A DNA stretch of 64,000 nt, from the NCBI GenBank assembly GCA_003260075.1, contig QLIY01000003.1, positions 399,671 through 463,670 on the forward strand. The letters are read 5' to 3'. The position numbers and the translations under genes were made by a program. Positions within the stretch are counted from its first letter, which is position 1, and every line of letters begins with the position of its first letter. This stretch comes from Phallusia mammillata. Lineage: Eukaryota; Chordata; Ascidiacea; Phlebobranchia; Ascidiidae. Shown here piece after piece: positions 13,101 to 25,600 of the stretch. The notes under the pieces are model-generated. The model was not told the origin of the DNA and ran no database searches. It worked only from the letters and a program-made list of their open reading frames with translations.

Positions 13101-16100
13101 CAGGCCACCGAACCAAGAACCAGCATCGGCCTGTTCAGTGATTTCTTCACCAAACTGTTCAAATACCATTTCATTGCCGAACATGCGCATGAAAATCGAT
13201 GCTGAAGGATCATCCTCCTGAAAACACAAAAATCACGTTAAAATTGAAACCATAACGATTTAATGATCCAAGCTGAAACGTCTACACACCTTAGTCAAAT
13301 CATTTTGTCTGGTTTTTATTTCCTCTAATTTTCCGTCGTATTTTGTGACAGCTTCACGTTTCTTTCGTGAATTGGTTTTGTCGATTCCAAGAACTGTTGC
13401 CAAGAAGGAATTTTCTAAAACAAAAAAGGTTCAGTCAACACTTAAACCGATCTATGTTTGCAATTTAAGATAAAAGGTGTTTAATGCAGTCAAAATGAGT
13501 CTGTACGAGAAAGGAAAAAGCCCCCCCCCCTTGGTTTTGTCGATTCCAAGAACTGTTGCCAAGAAGGAATTTTCTAAAGCAAAAAAGGTTCAGTCAACAC
13601 TTGAACCGATCTATGTTTGCAATTTAAGATAAAAAGGTGTTTAATGCAGTCAAAATGAGTCTGTACGAGAAAGGAAAAAATATTCTTATCATGTGTAATT
13701 TAAGTCAGCTTTATTTAAATCACATCAAACTTGTTTTTCTGAACACTTATTACCATTAAAATACCAACATGACATTTACCTTGAGCGGCTGGTCCGATAA
13801 CTTTTTCTAAAGCACGTTCGACTCCCTGTACTCTGCCTCCGACTTCCAACAAGTTGAAAGCTCCGCCAAACAAATCAACAGTTAGATTGAGTCTTGCACT
13901 TCTGGGGATGAACGATTTTGTTGACCACACCAGATCCCCATCAAGTGCAGCACCGATATTCAATGTTTCTTATCATCAAAACAAAGTTAGAGGTATGTTT
14001 TTTGTGTTTACCACAAAGACTCAAGTCAAAAATACCTGAGAAAAGCGAATTCTCGTAAAAGGACGAATACTTCCGTTTGTCCTTACTGAACTTGTCCGTC
14101 AAATTGCTGTTCATGAACAACGCACGCAAGTATCCTTTCAGTGGGTCAGAGGACGACTTTACTTCCATCACGTGATTCCATATGTACGAGCCAACCTGAA
14201 AGTTAGTTCAACATATTTTAACAAATAGAATACATTGGTCAGTATTTTTTACGAAAAACTTTATTTTAAGCAATTGCCTATTTCTAATTATACTGTTGGA
14301 ATTTTTAAAATGTTCTTGTTTCAACCAACCTGATTGACTTCTTCATTTTGCATCAATAGGAAGACATAACGAATGAAATCAGCTGATGGGCATCTCATCA
14401 TAGCGCTGTACGCCGCAATTCGTATTTCCGAGTCTTCCTGAGAATCTCCTAATACTTGTTTCATCGCAGATCGCTGCCGACATATTTTTTGTTAACTTTT
14501 TCCATTATTTTTGTGTTGGCGATGTTCAATTCAACTTACGTCTGCCTGGCAGGTGAGGCGTCGGAAAGCATTCATGGCTGCTAAGCGAATGGCCGGTGAG
14601 TTTCTCAATTCCAGAATGCAAGCATGGAGAGTTGGAACTGCTGTGCTGAAACCCGCATTTCCCAAAGCCCGAAGAGACAAGATAATTTTGCGTTTTTCCA
14701 TCTCGTTCGTTGTGTGACAGTTGGTTCCCAAAGGTTGCTAGAAAAGACATGTGGCGGTAAAGAATGTTTTTTCTCAAATTTAGCAAGCGAAGACTGCTTT
14801 ATCTCATATAAACGGTGCATTTTGAGAAAAGTAATCAGGGGATACCAAAATCGATTGCAGTACAAAAACAACCATGTAGTGCAATTTTACATCAACTGGC
14901 AAGATAAGTATGTTTTTAAAAGAGTTGTTGTAAAGAAATTTAATCCGGAATTAAACCCAAGTCTCCTGCTGCGCCCTTTGTCCCATCACAACGTGTTTTT
15001 GACGTCGCACTCAAGGTGATTAACAGAGCAGCTCTGTTCGTGCCCCGGAGACAAGGTAGATCCGTTTGAATCTAATCACCGCTGTTCCGTGATTGACGTG
15101 CCGCACAATAGAACAGCAGAAACCCGAGATATACAACTGTCGCCAACGCAAGGTAAACAGTCCGCTATTACAACATAAACAAAACTCACCTGCAGGGCGG
15201 CGATCGCTTCTTGCACAGCTCCTGTACGTTCGCATCGCGGGTTGTTCTTACAGAATCGATAAACAAGAGATCCCAAGGTAAGGTACGGCTCTGGTTTAGA
15301 CTGCTCCGCCCCTTGGATCAACGGCTGCAATAATAGAATAGTTCAATATACATTTCGAAGCTTAATTGGGGCACAAAAATGGCGTGTTTTGTTCCCGTTT
15401 CAGTACTACCGGTATATTTTTTAAGAACACTTTGCTTGGAAAACGGATTTTCTAAATTGGCTGATTATCGCCGAATTAAAACTCATAATCACAAAATATG
15501 AAAAAAGCTCACGATCATAGCGGTTATCATTTCATGTGTTGGTTGGGCAATAAAAGACATCGAACTCATCCAAGATGATTTCTGCGCTTCGTCGACATTG
15601 TGGGAGGAGATCAACTCGACAATCAACTGCACACAAGATTCCTTGTCGCACATCGAAAGCGAATCCACGAACAGTTGTCTGCAATGATAACCAAACGATT
15701 AGTAACTGTTAATGCAAGGCAAGCATATCGTTTTTTGTAGAAGAAAGCAAATGGGTCAATTATTGAAATACTGATTTAAATCGGCATTTCTATTGAAGTC
15801 AAAAAGAGGTGGTTACATATATTGTCAAGTCAAGGAGCTAAACGGGTTTTGTTGTGTTTCAAATAATATTTCCGTAATGATGGGTATTTACAATTGGACA
15901 TATAATTTAGATAGCGCAAAGATCTTTATCATTCATTACCGCCCTATAAACCAAATTGCCTGATGACCCACCGCAGTGCAGATGCCACACTACACCACGA
16001 CCTGGGGCGGGTCATAAAAATCGTAATTAGTCGCGTCGAAACAATAACGTGTTCGCGCAGATGAGACACGACAAGTACTTGTAAGTGAGTAAATAACTGG

Positions 16101-18796
16101 GATCAGCACAAGCAAATCTTGCACTTACCTAATCTTGTCTTGGTAAGAAGAACAAACAGAGCCGGCGACGACCGCGTCCCAAACGTTGCGAAGTCCTGAT
16201 TGGGTTAGACCCTTCATCGCTGCAACAACTTTGATGTATCCCGCTGGCATTAAGTCTGGTAAAAGTAGAAAACATTTTAATTTGTCTGTGTTTGAAAATT
16301 ACCACTTGTTGCTGAAAATAAATGTACCAGATGGAGAATTTGGAGAGATCAAGTCACACATCTCTTCAAGGGCATTGGTCAAAATGTCGGTATTTTCAGA
16401 TATCTGATCTTCGCTTGCAACTTCTTCAAAACTTAGGGTTGTACGACGGACATCATCCTCGTTTAACACTGGAAGAGAAATCAAACCCAATAATCTCAAA
16501 CCAAATATGTGTTGAAATAAAATGCACGCAAACCTAATGGAAAATATTACTGACCTTTAGTAGTAACTTCGCTTTCACGAACGTTTAACAATTCGAGATT
16601 CTGTGTCACCACGCTTTCAGCTCCCTTCGATCGATATGAAAAGGGTCTAAATACATGTTTCTCCGTACAGTCAGAACGGGAAAGTACACCTTCCTGTGTC
16701 CATGTTTGGTTGCAGTCTTGCGTGGACTTGAGGAGTGATTTTCTTTGCTACAAAACGTAACGAGTTGCTCCTTACAAGCGGCTTTGCATTAGGCATCTAA
16801 CTAAATCTTACCGAATCTGCCTGGTATTTGGCGAAGAGCATTGACGTGTGGTATCTGGTCCTTTCGCCGGTGCACATATTTAAATCTCTGATTTTTCTCA
16901 CAGTGTTAGCAGCACCGGGTCCAGATTCCATCGTGTAGCTCGTCAGACAATTACCAGTGACATCAGTCTGAAATATTGGAAAATATGTTAAATACAAAAC
17001 TGTCTACATGTGGCTCATTGTTATCAAACTTGCTTACTTCGTACGATTCTGTAGCAGCTGGATTGTTTTTAATCGTGTTTTGCATCGCCGACAAAAATCC
17101 ACGTTTAATGTTTAAGGTGGCGGCATCTTCATTGTCATGTGAGCAAAGTTCTTCTATTTTCCCATCTTGCCAACTCAGGTGTAGGGGATATTTCGTCAAA
17201 GATTCACTGTCAATAAAACATAACGTTAAATTCCATCAAAATGATAAGTATAGTTTATAAAGGATTTATACAACTTTGAATGACTTGGATTTATTTGTGT
17301 TCGAGCCTATTTGCATGTTGGGTGAAATAATCCCAAGCAGGTCTTGGCTTTGTCTGGCACAGCGTGAGTGGCCTAGTTGGGAAATGGAAACGACAAGCAG
17401 AGACCGGACATAACAGCGCCATGTTACAAGCAGCCATTGTGTTGGGAGCGAAGTCCGACTTGCCCGGTCTAAAGGTCACACCCGGACATCTGCCGGTCAT
17501 TAGAGTCGAAGGCGAAAACAACACGCCCATTTCTTCACCGCCAGAAAAGACGTTAATCAAAAAGACTTTTAACAGTTAAACATGTCAAGAGGTGTTTTTT
17601 TGTGTGAGTTGTTTTCGGTCAGAATGTGTTTACCTGACCAACTGGACCCAAAGTGGACCATTTCATTTAGTACAAACCAGGGGTACACCTCTTGCAAAAC
17701 AACCTATTTGCGGAAAACATGTTTTCGTATTGAAATCCCGGTCCTCCAAACCGGGTTAAACGGGTTCGTTTTTCGGAGCCTCGAAAAATGGGAACGACCA
17801 ATCAACAAAAAGTATTTACCTCAACATTTCGGTGCTTCCAGTGGATAGGGATGAACTTTGGATGTTTTCGAAATTAACCACGAAGTGACATGTTCCCAGC
17901 ACCTGGACAGCGACATGTGAGCTGAATCCGGCGTTGCCAGTTTGTTGATCCGCGGTTCCACTCACTCTGCTTATTGCAAGGGCTTCATACTGGTACATGT
18001 AGGTTTTACCAGTAGAATATCCCAACACACCAGGGCCTGGGAATAAACATGACATTTTTAGCGAAACATTCGTTACGAGACATTGCGCCTTTTTATGGAA
18101 ATGAGTTTCGAAGAGTCTATTATTATTAATAATGTTTAACCTCGAGTAAAAAACACAAACTTGGTTGCATGAAAAGACCGACTTACTATAATAATTTTAT
18201 GCACTTCGTTTGTTGTCGGTTTACCGTACATTTTTTATTTTACAACTTTTGACGAAATTTATGTAGACACAGATTGTTTTAAACTTCTTACCTGAACAAG
18301 TGAGAGGGCATGTCACTGAATCTTTGTCGATTCTCCCTGAAACAAATTTTACTGAAACTTTAAACGGGTCGCTTATTGTTTTCGCAACTTTGTGGATAGT
18401 ACAGTTTTCTCGATTTATGTTTTTAGTCGGTGCATATTCTACAATGCACACAAATAGTCAGTTACCTTAACTCGTTTATTTTTGTTTATACGATACATTG
18501 TTAAATCTAAATAGTTTACAAAACAACTCTAGATTCTGACAACGATTGGTACGAAATCAATCCTTGTGCCACGGATTTAACCTCATGTTTCCGAACAACA
18601 ATAAATTGTCTGCACCAAAGTCATTTTACTTCGCATCTGCAATCTTAGTAAACACAACAAACATCTGCACAAAAGTAATTGCCTATTCTGATAAGATAAG
18701 ACAAAACTGCTAAATCACGAACTGGGACTAAAATCACGACTTACTTGAAAATCCATTCGCCACTAGCGAAAATAGGACCAACGTCCAGAATTCCAT
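1..18796 (-). CDS. Large lipid transfer protein, apolipophorin/apolipoprotein B-like (5' part; runs off left edge)
   Basis: Secreted lipoprotein scaffold. Exons, 5' to 3': 18745-18796, 18292-18336, 17820-18036, 17038-17206, 16812-16967, 16555-16747, 16328-16468, 16129-16255, 15513-15678, 15190-15324, 14540-14737, 14330-14473, 14036-14195, 13780-13968, 13290-13414, 13076-13217, 12821-13010, 12564-12749, 12393-12504, 12105-12290, 11898-12033, 11572-11701, 11361-11497, 11069-11259, 10764-10961, 10453-10610, 10180-10381, 9833-10052, 9621-9723, 9438-9563, then one exon from 9353 past the left edge. All phases agree. The start MEFWTLVLFSLVANG is a signal peptide. Residues about 35-640 resemble the vitellogenin N-terminal lipid-binding module (opening YSTGKTYMYQYE, later helical repeats). 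A furin site RKKR lies at residues 714-717 (13356-13367). The motif PTVAGFPL is typical of the following beta-sheet module. No phosvitin-like serine tract or von Willebrand D domain is present here, so apolipophorin/apoB-like fits better than yolk vitellogenin. The 3' end in this window is scrambled by poly-C joins. Confidence 0.9.
1032..9353 (-). other. Giant exon encoding a roughly 70-residue beta-rich repeat
   Basis: This single open exon of the lipid transfer protein gives about 2,770 residues before the first poly-C join. It is built of a degenerate unit of roughly 70 residues. Each unit carries a signature of the form hydrophobic-x-H-(N/D)-x4-L-x5-(I/V)-P followed by alternating hydrophobic residues. 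Examples are FSHNYQYLQNELGIP, VRHTFTTLDKMGIP, FSHDIPFLLDQLGIP, VNHNFPELSSYNVP and MQHNIDFLSQYNIP. I count more than 30 recognisable copies. Cysteine is scarce and strands are amphipathic, as expected of the lipid-associating beta regions of apoB and apolipophorin. Coding continues left of 1032 in shifted frames interrupted by C-runs, e.g. another NHNLQELDSIP unit near 80-207. Confidence 0.8.
11685..11921. repeat. Direct duplication around an 11-C run (exon 21/22 of lipid transfer gene)
   Basis: The sequence 11685-11797 reappears with a few substitutions at 11809-11921, separated by the C-run 11798-11808. The left copy contains the intact start of the 130-nt exon at 11572-11701 but only a 24-nt stump of the exon at 11898-12033. 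The right copy contains the intact exon at 11898. Splicing still works if the stump is ignored. Confidence 0.85.
13372..13680. repeat. Direct duplication around a 10-C run with a partial exon copy
   Basis: 13372-13520 and 13531-13680 are near identical (about three differences in 150 bases), separated by C-run 13521-13530. The right copy holds an acceptor and the first 44 nt or so of the exon at 13290-13414, cut off exactly at the C-run. It cannot be a functional duplicate exon. Confidence 0.85.
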
Positions 18797-19018
18797 GTTT
18801 GTGACTTCAGTTGTTTGTTCCCTTGGGGAAATTGCTTGCTTCACAGTATACTTTTTATCATTGAAGAATAATTCAACATTCAACGGTCATCCAATATCTT
18901 GGTAAATCAAGTTTGTACATCGACATCCAGTGAAAACGTTCCACTACCTTATCAGACAATTACGCAGAGCGTCTTGTCGTCTCACAATGCTCCTTTGCTC
19001 CTTGCAACCAATCGACGG

Positions 19019-19025
19019 CTTTATA
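19019..19025 (-). promoter_or_regulatory. Putative TATA box of the lipid transfer protein gene
   Basis: Read on the minus strand this is TATAAAG in the context CCTTTATAAAGCC, 223 nt upstream of the start codon at 18796. It would place transcription start near 18990 and leave a 5' leader of about 190 nt. No upstream exon with a matching donor was seen. A TATA promoter suits a highly expressed secreted protein, but this is sequence inference only. Confidence 0.4.
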
Positions 19026-19111
19026 AAGGCGGGATGGAGGAGAAAAAATGCGAGCTTGTAAAATAAAGAAAGGTGGTGAAAACAGGCCTCGCACGCGGCG
19101 CATAATAAAAC

Positions 19112-19317
19112 AAAGAAACGTTCCTATGTGACCTGTATTTGTAGTCACTGCACAACAACAAAAAATTTCTACTTGCTAGTCCCGTATTTTTTGGCAATTT
19201 TAGTTGATATTCCCCCCCCCCCAAAGAAACGTTCCTATGTGACCTGTATTTGTAGTCACTGCACAACAAAAAATTTCCACTTGCTAGTCCCGTATTTTTT
19301 GGCAATTTTAGTTGACA
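19112..19317. repeat. Direct duplication around an 11-C run
   Basis: About 100 bases at 19112-19211 recur at 19223-19317 after the C-run 19212-19222. The copies differ by a three-base indel (acaacaaca versus acaaca) and a few substitutions, as two alleles would. Confidence 0.85.
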
Positions 19318-19640
19318 TTTAGGCTATGTATTTTATGTGTTGTTTTTTATGCGAACAGTAAGTCTATTTTTAGGCAATATTTGCGAACAGAGTCGACTCG
19401 TTTTCTGAACGTTTAAATTAAGCAAGTAAATATACCGTTTTGTAACTACAATTGTATTTGCATAAATATAAACCTACTTCTTTACCACGTTGACACAAAA
19501 AGGTTAAAACACACTGTTTTTTGTATTGGTACATTTTTTAGGTTGTTTTCACATAAGTAAAGCAGGTCAACAGGATTGTTTATCAACAAAAATGTGTTTT
19601 TCAAGTCCAATCACATTAAAAATATTAGGATGGCCTAACA

Positions 19641-20104
19641 CAGTGGTTCCCAACCTTTTTTTAACGCGACCCAAATACTTACCAAAATTTAGTTTTGTGG
19701 TTTCTCGCGACCCATGCACATGCTATTTTAGTTGTATGTTTGTCTGTAAGATAGGAAAGTTTTTTGAAAATTACTACGCCAGTTTAGCAAATCAATAACC
19801 TTATAACGAACAAACGCTGTTGTTTTTTACGACCAAACATTTCCATTTATTCCGAACTTGGAGCTGAATCGAGGCATTATTAGCCAGACAACGCTCTACT
19901 GTGAGCTAACACATCACTTTATGACGTCACAAACAGTTTTAACCATTATCACGACAAGTTGTGATGAAGTTATTATTGGGCAACAATTTAAAGCCCTGGG
20001 TAATATAAAAGTAACGCTACGAGGCGTCAAAAAGTAGATGCTGTAATTGTCACTAATTCAAGCGACCCAACTTTGGGTCGCGACCCATAGGTTGGGAACC
20101 ACTG
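19641..20104. mobile_element. Non-autonomous hAT-type MITE, 464 bp
   Basis: It begins CAGTGGTTCCCAACC and ends with the exact inverse GGTTGGGAACCACTG. It is flanked on both sides by the perfect 8-bp direct repeat GCCTAACA (19633-19640 and 20105-20112). Terminal CAGNGGTT-type repeats and 8-bp target duplications are diagnostic of hAT transposons. The interior has no transposase, only short open frames. The perfect duplication suggests a fairly young insertion. Confidence 0.92.
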
Positions 20105-20883
20105 GCCTAACAAGTGCTGTCAATAACACACCGATACATTAGTTTGATCAATGACGGCAGACTTGTTATTGCCAGTATTTCATTGATTGTGCGTCAAACC
20201 TTACACAAGGCTGTAAAATCAATAGAGTTATAAAATTATTATCTCGTAAACCCCGACACTAGCAGAGATCAATAAATTATAAACGAAGGCCATGACAAAA
20301 GCTGGTTGGAACAACAACTTTACTTTCGTTGTTTTGTTCGCTTCTTAAAACCTGCGCAACTACTGGAGATGAAGAAATGTGCTTTCATTACAATCGAAGC
20401 GGAATCTCACGCAGTTTACCCTGGACAGAAAAGTGTGTAAATCCAACATCAAGGCCCGAGTTGACCTCATTAGACATGTGAAACGTACACACAGGTTTCT
20501 GCAAACCAGCTTATCAACTAAAAGTACTGGTCGTTCGGGGGTCAACGTAGGAACAGTCAAAAGCGATTAAGCGCTGTCGGCCTGACACATGCGGTTTATA
20601 AAATGTCCGACAATACGCATAAGTTGAAAACCACACGGTTGCCGCATGGATAAACAGCAGTTTTACCCTCCATAAAACTTAAGCGCACACGTTCTTACAT
20701 TATAGTTTCTAAACTAATCCTTGGAAATGTCTGGAAATGTATATACCCCATGAATTCAATTTTTAGAGGATTTTTTACGCGATCTTCGCACGAAAAGTTG
20801 AATTTTCTAAAGCCATCTTGATATTCTTAGTTTTGGGGTAAAATATCAAGTATTTTTCATGGGCTAGCAACAGTTTGAGGGTA

Positions 20884-21001
20884 GGGGCTTGGAAAATCAC
20901 AAGTAAGTTTGGTGCAGTCGACCAAACGAGTTTCGAACCCCCCCCCCGGGGCTTGGAAAATCACAAGTAAGTTTGGTGCAGTCGACCAAACGAGTGGTTT
21001 C
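20884..21001. repeat. Direct duplication around a 10-C run
   Basis: 54 bases at 20884-20937 recur at 20948-21001, separated by C-run 20938-20947. The arms are virtually identical up to the point where the right copy continues into unique DNA. Confidence 0.85.
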
Positions 21002-22614
21002 GAATCTATTCTTTACAAACATCCCGAACCTGTTTTTGTGTAAACTGTATCTAAACTGTAACTTGCATCTAGTTGTTGCATTGCAGAAGTTTGTTTTGTT
21101 GTGTTCTTTTTTTGTGTTCTTTAAATCAAAAACAAAAAACAAACTACAACGTTCTCATAAACAATGCAGTCAAAAATTTTTGTTGAACACAAAAAAATTT
21201 CTTCCACGTACACGTTTATACGCACAGAGTAGTAAGTCGGACCGGGCTTTTTCGGCCAGGTTTCTTAAAAAAACGGGCCTGATTCGGGCACGACTTCTCA
21301 CTCTGTGTTGGTATTTTTTTGAATAAATCTAACTGTTTTTGGTGTCTTGGTCTTTTTTGAGGCTTTAATGTATAGGCCTGTCAATCAAACTTTCTGACCT
21401 AACGTTCTTCTCAAAAACGATTCAGGCTCGGGCCGGGTTTCGGGCTTGTACTTTCGGGTTCGGGCTCAAATTTACACATACCATAAGCAAAAAGCGTCGA
21501 TTTAACTGACAACCCTGCGTCCTTCCCTGCACAACTAGATGACGGATTATCAAAATCGCATTACGTACATTGCGGGATACCGGCAATAACCGTTCCAGTC
21601 TTGCAACTTCTCCATTGTCCGGTTTGCGTTTGACCTAAACCAGTTTTATGCTCTGTCACACTTCGCACTTTGTTTTTAATTACTTAAATTTTATTGCCAG
21701 CTTTGGCTGTGCTAATAGCGTATTAATTAAATAGATGGGCAGTCAAAGTTGAATTGCACATTTACTTGGTTGGTAACTGCAAAAATGTCTCTCATAAAAT
21801 CCTGATTATATGCAAAGGTGTCCAAATCTGTTAATTAAAATGTTTTGTCAAGGGCCAAGCATTACAGGTTATTTGCAAAACCTCGGTTTTTGTTTTTGAA
21901 AACCGACTTATTTCTGATTTTGATCTCACATTATTTAATTCTCTGGTCGCATACACGAGTGGTCAAAATGTCGTTGTTCGATGCTGAACACTTGTTGCTC
22001 CCGTAACTATAGATTAGTTGATTAGTCTAAGTTGAATATCTGACTTGTGCTATAACTCATCCATCTCAGATTTAACACTTCATTAGGATTTATTTTATTT
22101 TGTGAACATCTAAGTAAAAGCATTAATAATTTTCATTTTGTACAGTCAACATGTGCTTTACAGTGCAACAAAGCATTTGAAGAAGAGAATAAAGGAAACT
22201 ACTAAATTTACATCAAACTAAATAACCACAATGGCGACACAATGTTACTATGGCACTTAATTACTCTAAGCGAACTTGTTATGTGGCCACATATTTAGTT
22301 CCAAATTCACACATCACCAAAGACAAAATACTGTCACAACATACAAGACGTTGTTGCTACATAATAGGCAAGTTATTCAAACACACATAATTTTCTATGT
22401 GAGGTTTCAGAGGCCATGAGGTTTTGAAAAGCAAATAAAAATGTTTGTTAAAATATTGAAAATAAATTTTAGATTGATAGTTAGTGAATAGTTAGAACTT
22501 TTTGGGGCAGATTAAGTGGTATTTGTGAAAAGTTTGAAAAAAGAGTTCAAATGTTCATCAAATTTGGTGACATAGATTTGCTACAAGAAACACCACAACT
22601 CAAACAGCAATTAA

Positions 22615-25600
22615 CTACTTTGCCAGAGTTTCCTCGGACAAGTTTCTTCCGTTTACGTACACACTGCTTATGTTTCGGTCGTCTCCACAAAAAATGAACT
22701 TCTCCACAAGCTCCTACAAACCAAAACACAGTAGCGTTTTTAGCGTATTAAGTTAAGTTTTAAACCTTTTAAAAATTTGGTGTTTTTTTATATGTTTGTT
22801 TACTGCACTAATTAAAGAATGGATCATAAGAATTTATATATCATCAGAAAAACAGTATCAGTTTGGTGTTGTATATATAGTGTAAATAATATTGGAATTC
22901 TTTCATTCCCTGCTAATTTTACTAAACTTCAATTTGACCCTATAAAATGTCAGTGCTCCCGTGGCCACAAACCTTTGTTGGAGTTTCTGAGTCGTATTGA
23001 ATATGCGATCCAGTGGCACCAACATCGACTATGAGGGCATCAAAACTTTTTCCGACCTCAAAATTACCGATCTCATCTCCAAGACCCAGTGCACGAGCGC
23101 CATCTAGTGTCGCCAGGCGAAAGGCGTCCTTGTAGGTGATTACTCTAAGCAACAAATTCCAATGGACTAACACAAACTACCATTTAACATAACAGCAATT
23201 ACCTGTAACTCTCGCCTCTGAATATGCGAAGAGTGTTGGAAACATGTAAAGCACGTCGAATCGCGTCCAAAATGGACACAGAATAGCCTCCGGCTACATC
23301 TGAATGCAATTTAATTATAGGTTCTTTGTGTTTTTAAGCGATTTTTTACTGGACTTACCTGTTCCGAGGCAAACTTTGACATTTTTGTCCAACAGGTTTC
23401 TGACGTCCAAAAGTCCGCTAAAGATTCTACAGCCATATTGATGTGTGTTAAATATATGTTGACACATTATTAACAAGCGCTATGTAAAACCTGCTTACGA
23501 TAGATTTGAGTTTGGACAATGGATAATTGATGATCCCCGCTTTTTCACAACCTCCAACTCGTCGTCCGACAAATATATTCCATGGGCAAGAAAAGTCTGG
23601 GAAACAAATATATTTCATAAACTTAAGCAACAGTTTACGTGTCGAATATATTTTATGTCGGAAACGTTGATAGTACTGTTTATTCAAAGAGTGTTAAAGA
23701 TTGGTGATTTTCTAAAGCAGGGGTCCGCAAATAGTGGGTGGTGACTCAAGTTTGGATTTTGATACCATTTACTTTCGGTCGCAAAACATCTAAATATGTT
23801 TATGTAACCATGAATTTTGGCCATTAAATCCGATTTGCAGAAGTACGAAAAACTCAAGGATAGCATCACTTTCGTTTATTGTTTTTTGTCTTCACATACT
23901 CTTTGTCAATTTTCGTTTTTTTGCGTCACACAATTCACGTGATTTTCGTTTCTTACGTCACACTTGAAAAGCTGTTAATACGTTGTAATAAGCGCTTTCC
24001 TTGCAGCGAAGCAGAGGTTTGATATTGTAGCTTGTGGTAATTGGGGCGAGGTGTTTTATTGCGCTGATAGTTTTTTTATGTTTCTGTAATTCGCGATGTA
24101 ACTTTGTGGGTTGTTTAACATTTATTTGCAGGCCTCTAATCGGAGTCACGTAAGATTTATGTTATTATCCTACATGGGCTCTATTTCAATGTAAAATTAA
24201 GGCACCAGACCCAGGTTACAGTTTTCAAAGAAATCGAACTCGTTTCCATGAATGTACATTTTAATTTAAATTTAACTGAATAAGAGTCATATGACGAACA
24301 ATAACAAAAGAACCGTGACGGATCTAAATTTCCATAGACCTAGCAGTGTAACGCCAAAGAAAACCAATTTGGAGGCCACACTGATATCGTAACAAAGTCC
24401 TTGAAATAAAACATTTTCAAACTCGGCGATACAGGTTATTGAGCATTTCACATACTTCGCCGGATTTAGCACATCCATGTTCACTATTTTTCAAAGATTG
24501 CTGTTCACTAAAATATTGTACAGTATTTGAAATCCTAATATTGGATTGCCAAATGTTGCATCTGACAAAATATATTAAGCACCGAGCGCCAGATCAAACT
24601 ACAGACTATTAGCTTTACTAGCTGAATTCAATACATTGTATGACCGACACAATTAAACGCTTAAGAACAGAGGTTCCTGTATTTTATATCAATAGGTAAT
24701 ATCTAATGGGGCGCTTAACGGAGAGATTTGGGAGCAAAAATGAACTGAAACGCAGTAAGATTACCTGGTTTGTAAGAAGGCCATTATCATCGTAAATGGC
24801 GGTGTACGTTTCATATTCAGGAAAGTGTTGCATTACTGCTCTTACTTCCTCGTGATTTTCTTGTATGTGAGTCTAAAGATGTAAAACTTCAATAGTAAAC
24901 CTTTTCAATGCTAAATTATAGTGCAGATGTTTACCTGCACAGCCACGTTATAACGTTTTGCGAGGTCCCCAAGTTCCTTCATGAGATCACGAGTAGTGGA
25001 AAGAGCAAACCTCGGTGTTATGATCGGTTTTACCAGTTGATACTATTAAACCGAAAAGTGCAATATAATGGAACAAGTTTTATTGCCAAAATTTGCTTGT
25101 AATTGTGTGCTACTAGAATCATTTTAAAGTCGTCTTTGGGATGCTGGAATGGTAAGTTTTATCATTTGAAACTAAGGCTACGTAGACGTACAGCAGACAG
25201 TTTCAACCTACATTTTTATTTATCGCCGTTAAAACCGGGCAAAAATGTACGATACCTTTCGACTTCCCAGTTCTTTCAAAAATCTGCAAAGATACGAAAC
25301 TTTAGTGTAGCACAGTGTAACATTAAAACCTCCCACAACATACCTTTTTGTTTCTTTCAATGATTCTTCAGTAGTTTCTTTGTATGTTTCATGTAATGCA
25401 GTGTCCATGTTCACCTTGCCAACAAACACACGTTGCCCAATGGAATCTACAAACCAAGTTGTTTGAAATAGCGCGTGGTTTTCAGCTACTTTTTACATTG
25501 TGTGATATATAATTATAACCTGCTATCCGACAAAGCTCAAGGCTTGCGTCAGTGTGAATTGTTGCAAAGTAAGCAGCGGTAGTTGTTCCATTTTTCAGCG

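Larger units (their letters stand above)
18797..22614. other. Intergenic region between lipid transfer protein and guanine deaminase genes
   Basis: No gene is supported. It holds the leader and putative TATA box of the left gene, two C-run duplications (19112-19317, 20884-21001) and one clear hAT-type MITE (19641-20104). A patch rich in TTCGGGC-like words lies at about 21230-21480. The remainder is AT-rich with only short random open frames. Confidence 0.6.

Noticed and set aside
13531..13574. Second copy of a lipid-transfer exon as a true alternative exon
   Set aside because: It is truncated exactly at a C-run and has no donor; the pattern is the same as at the non-coding C-run joins.
1..18796. 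Calling the left gene a yolk vitellogenin
   Set aside because: No phosvitin-like serine tract or von Willebrand D domain is visible, while the furin site and long beta-repeat exon fit apolipophorin/apoB-like proteins better. The missing C-terminus leaves some doubt.
23718..23780. CAGGGGTCCGCAAA resembling a hAT end inside a guanine deaminase intron
   Set aside because: No matching right end found before the next exon; at best a decayed remnant.
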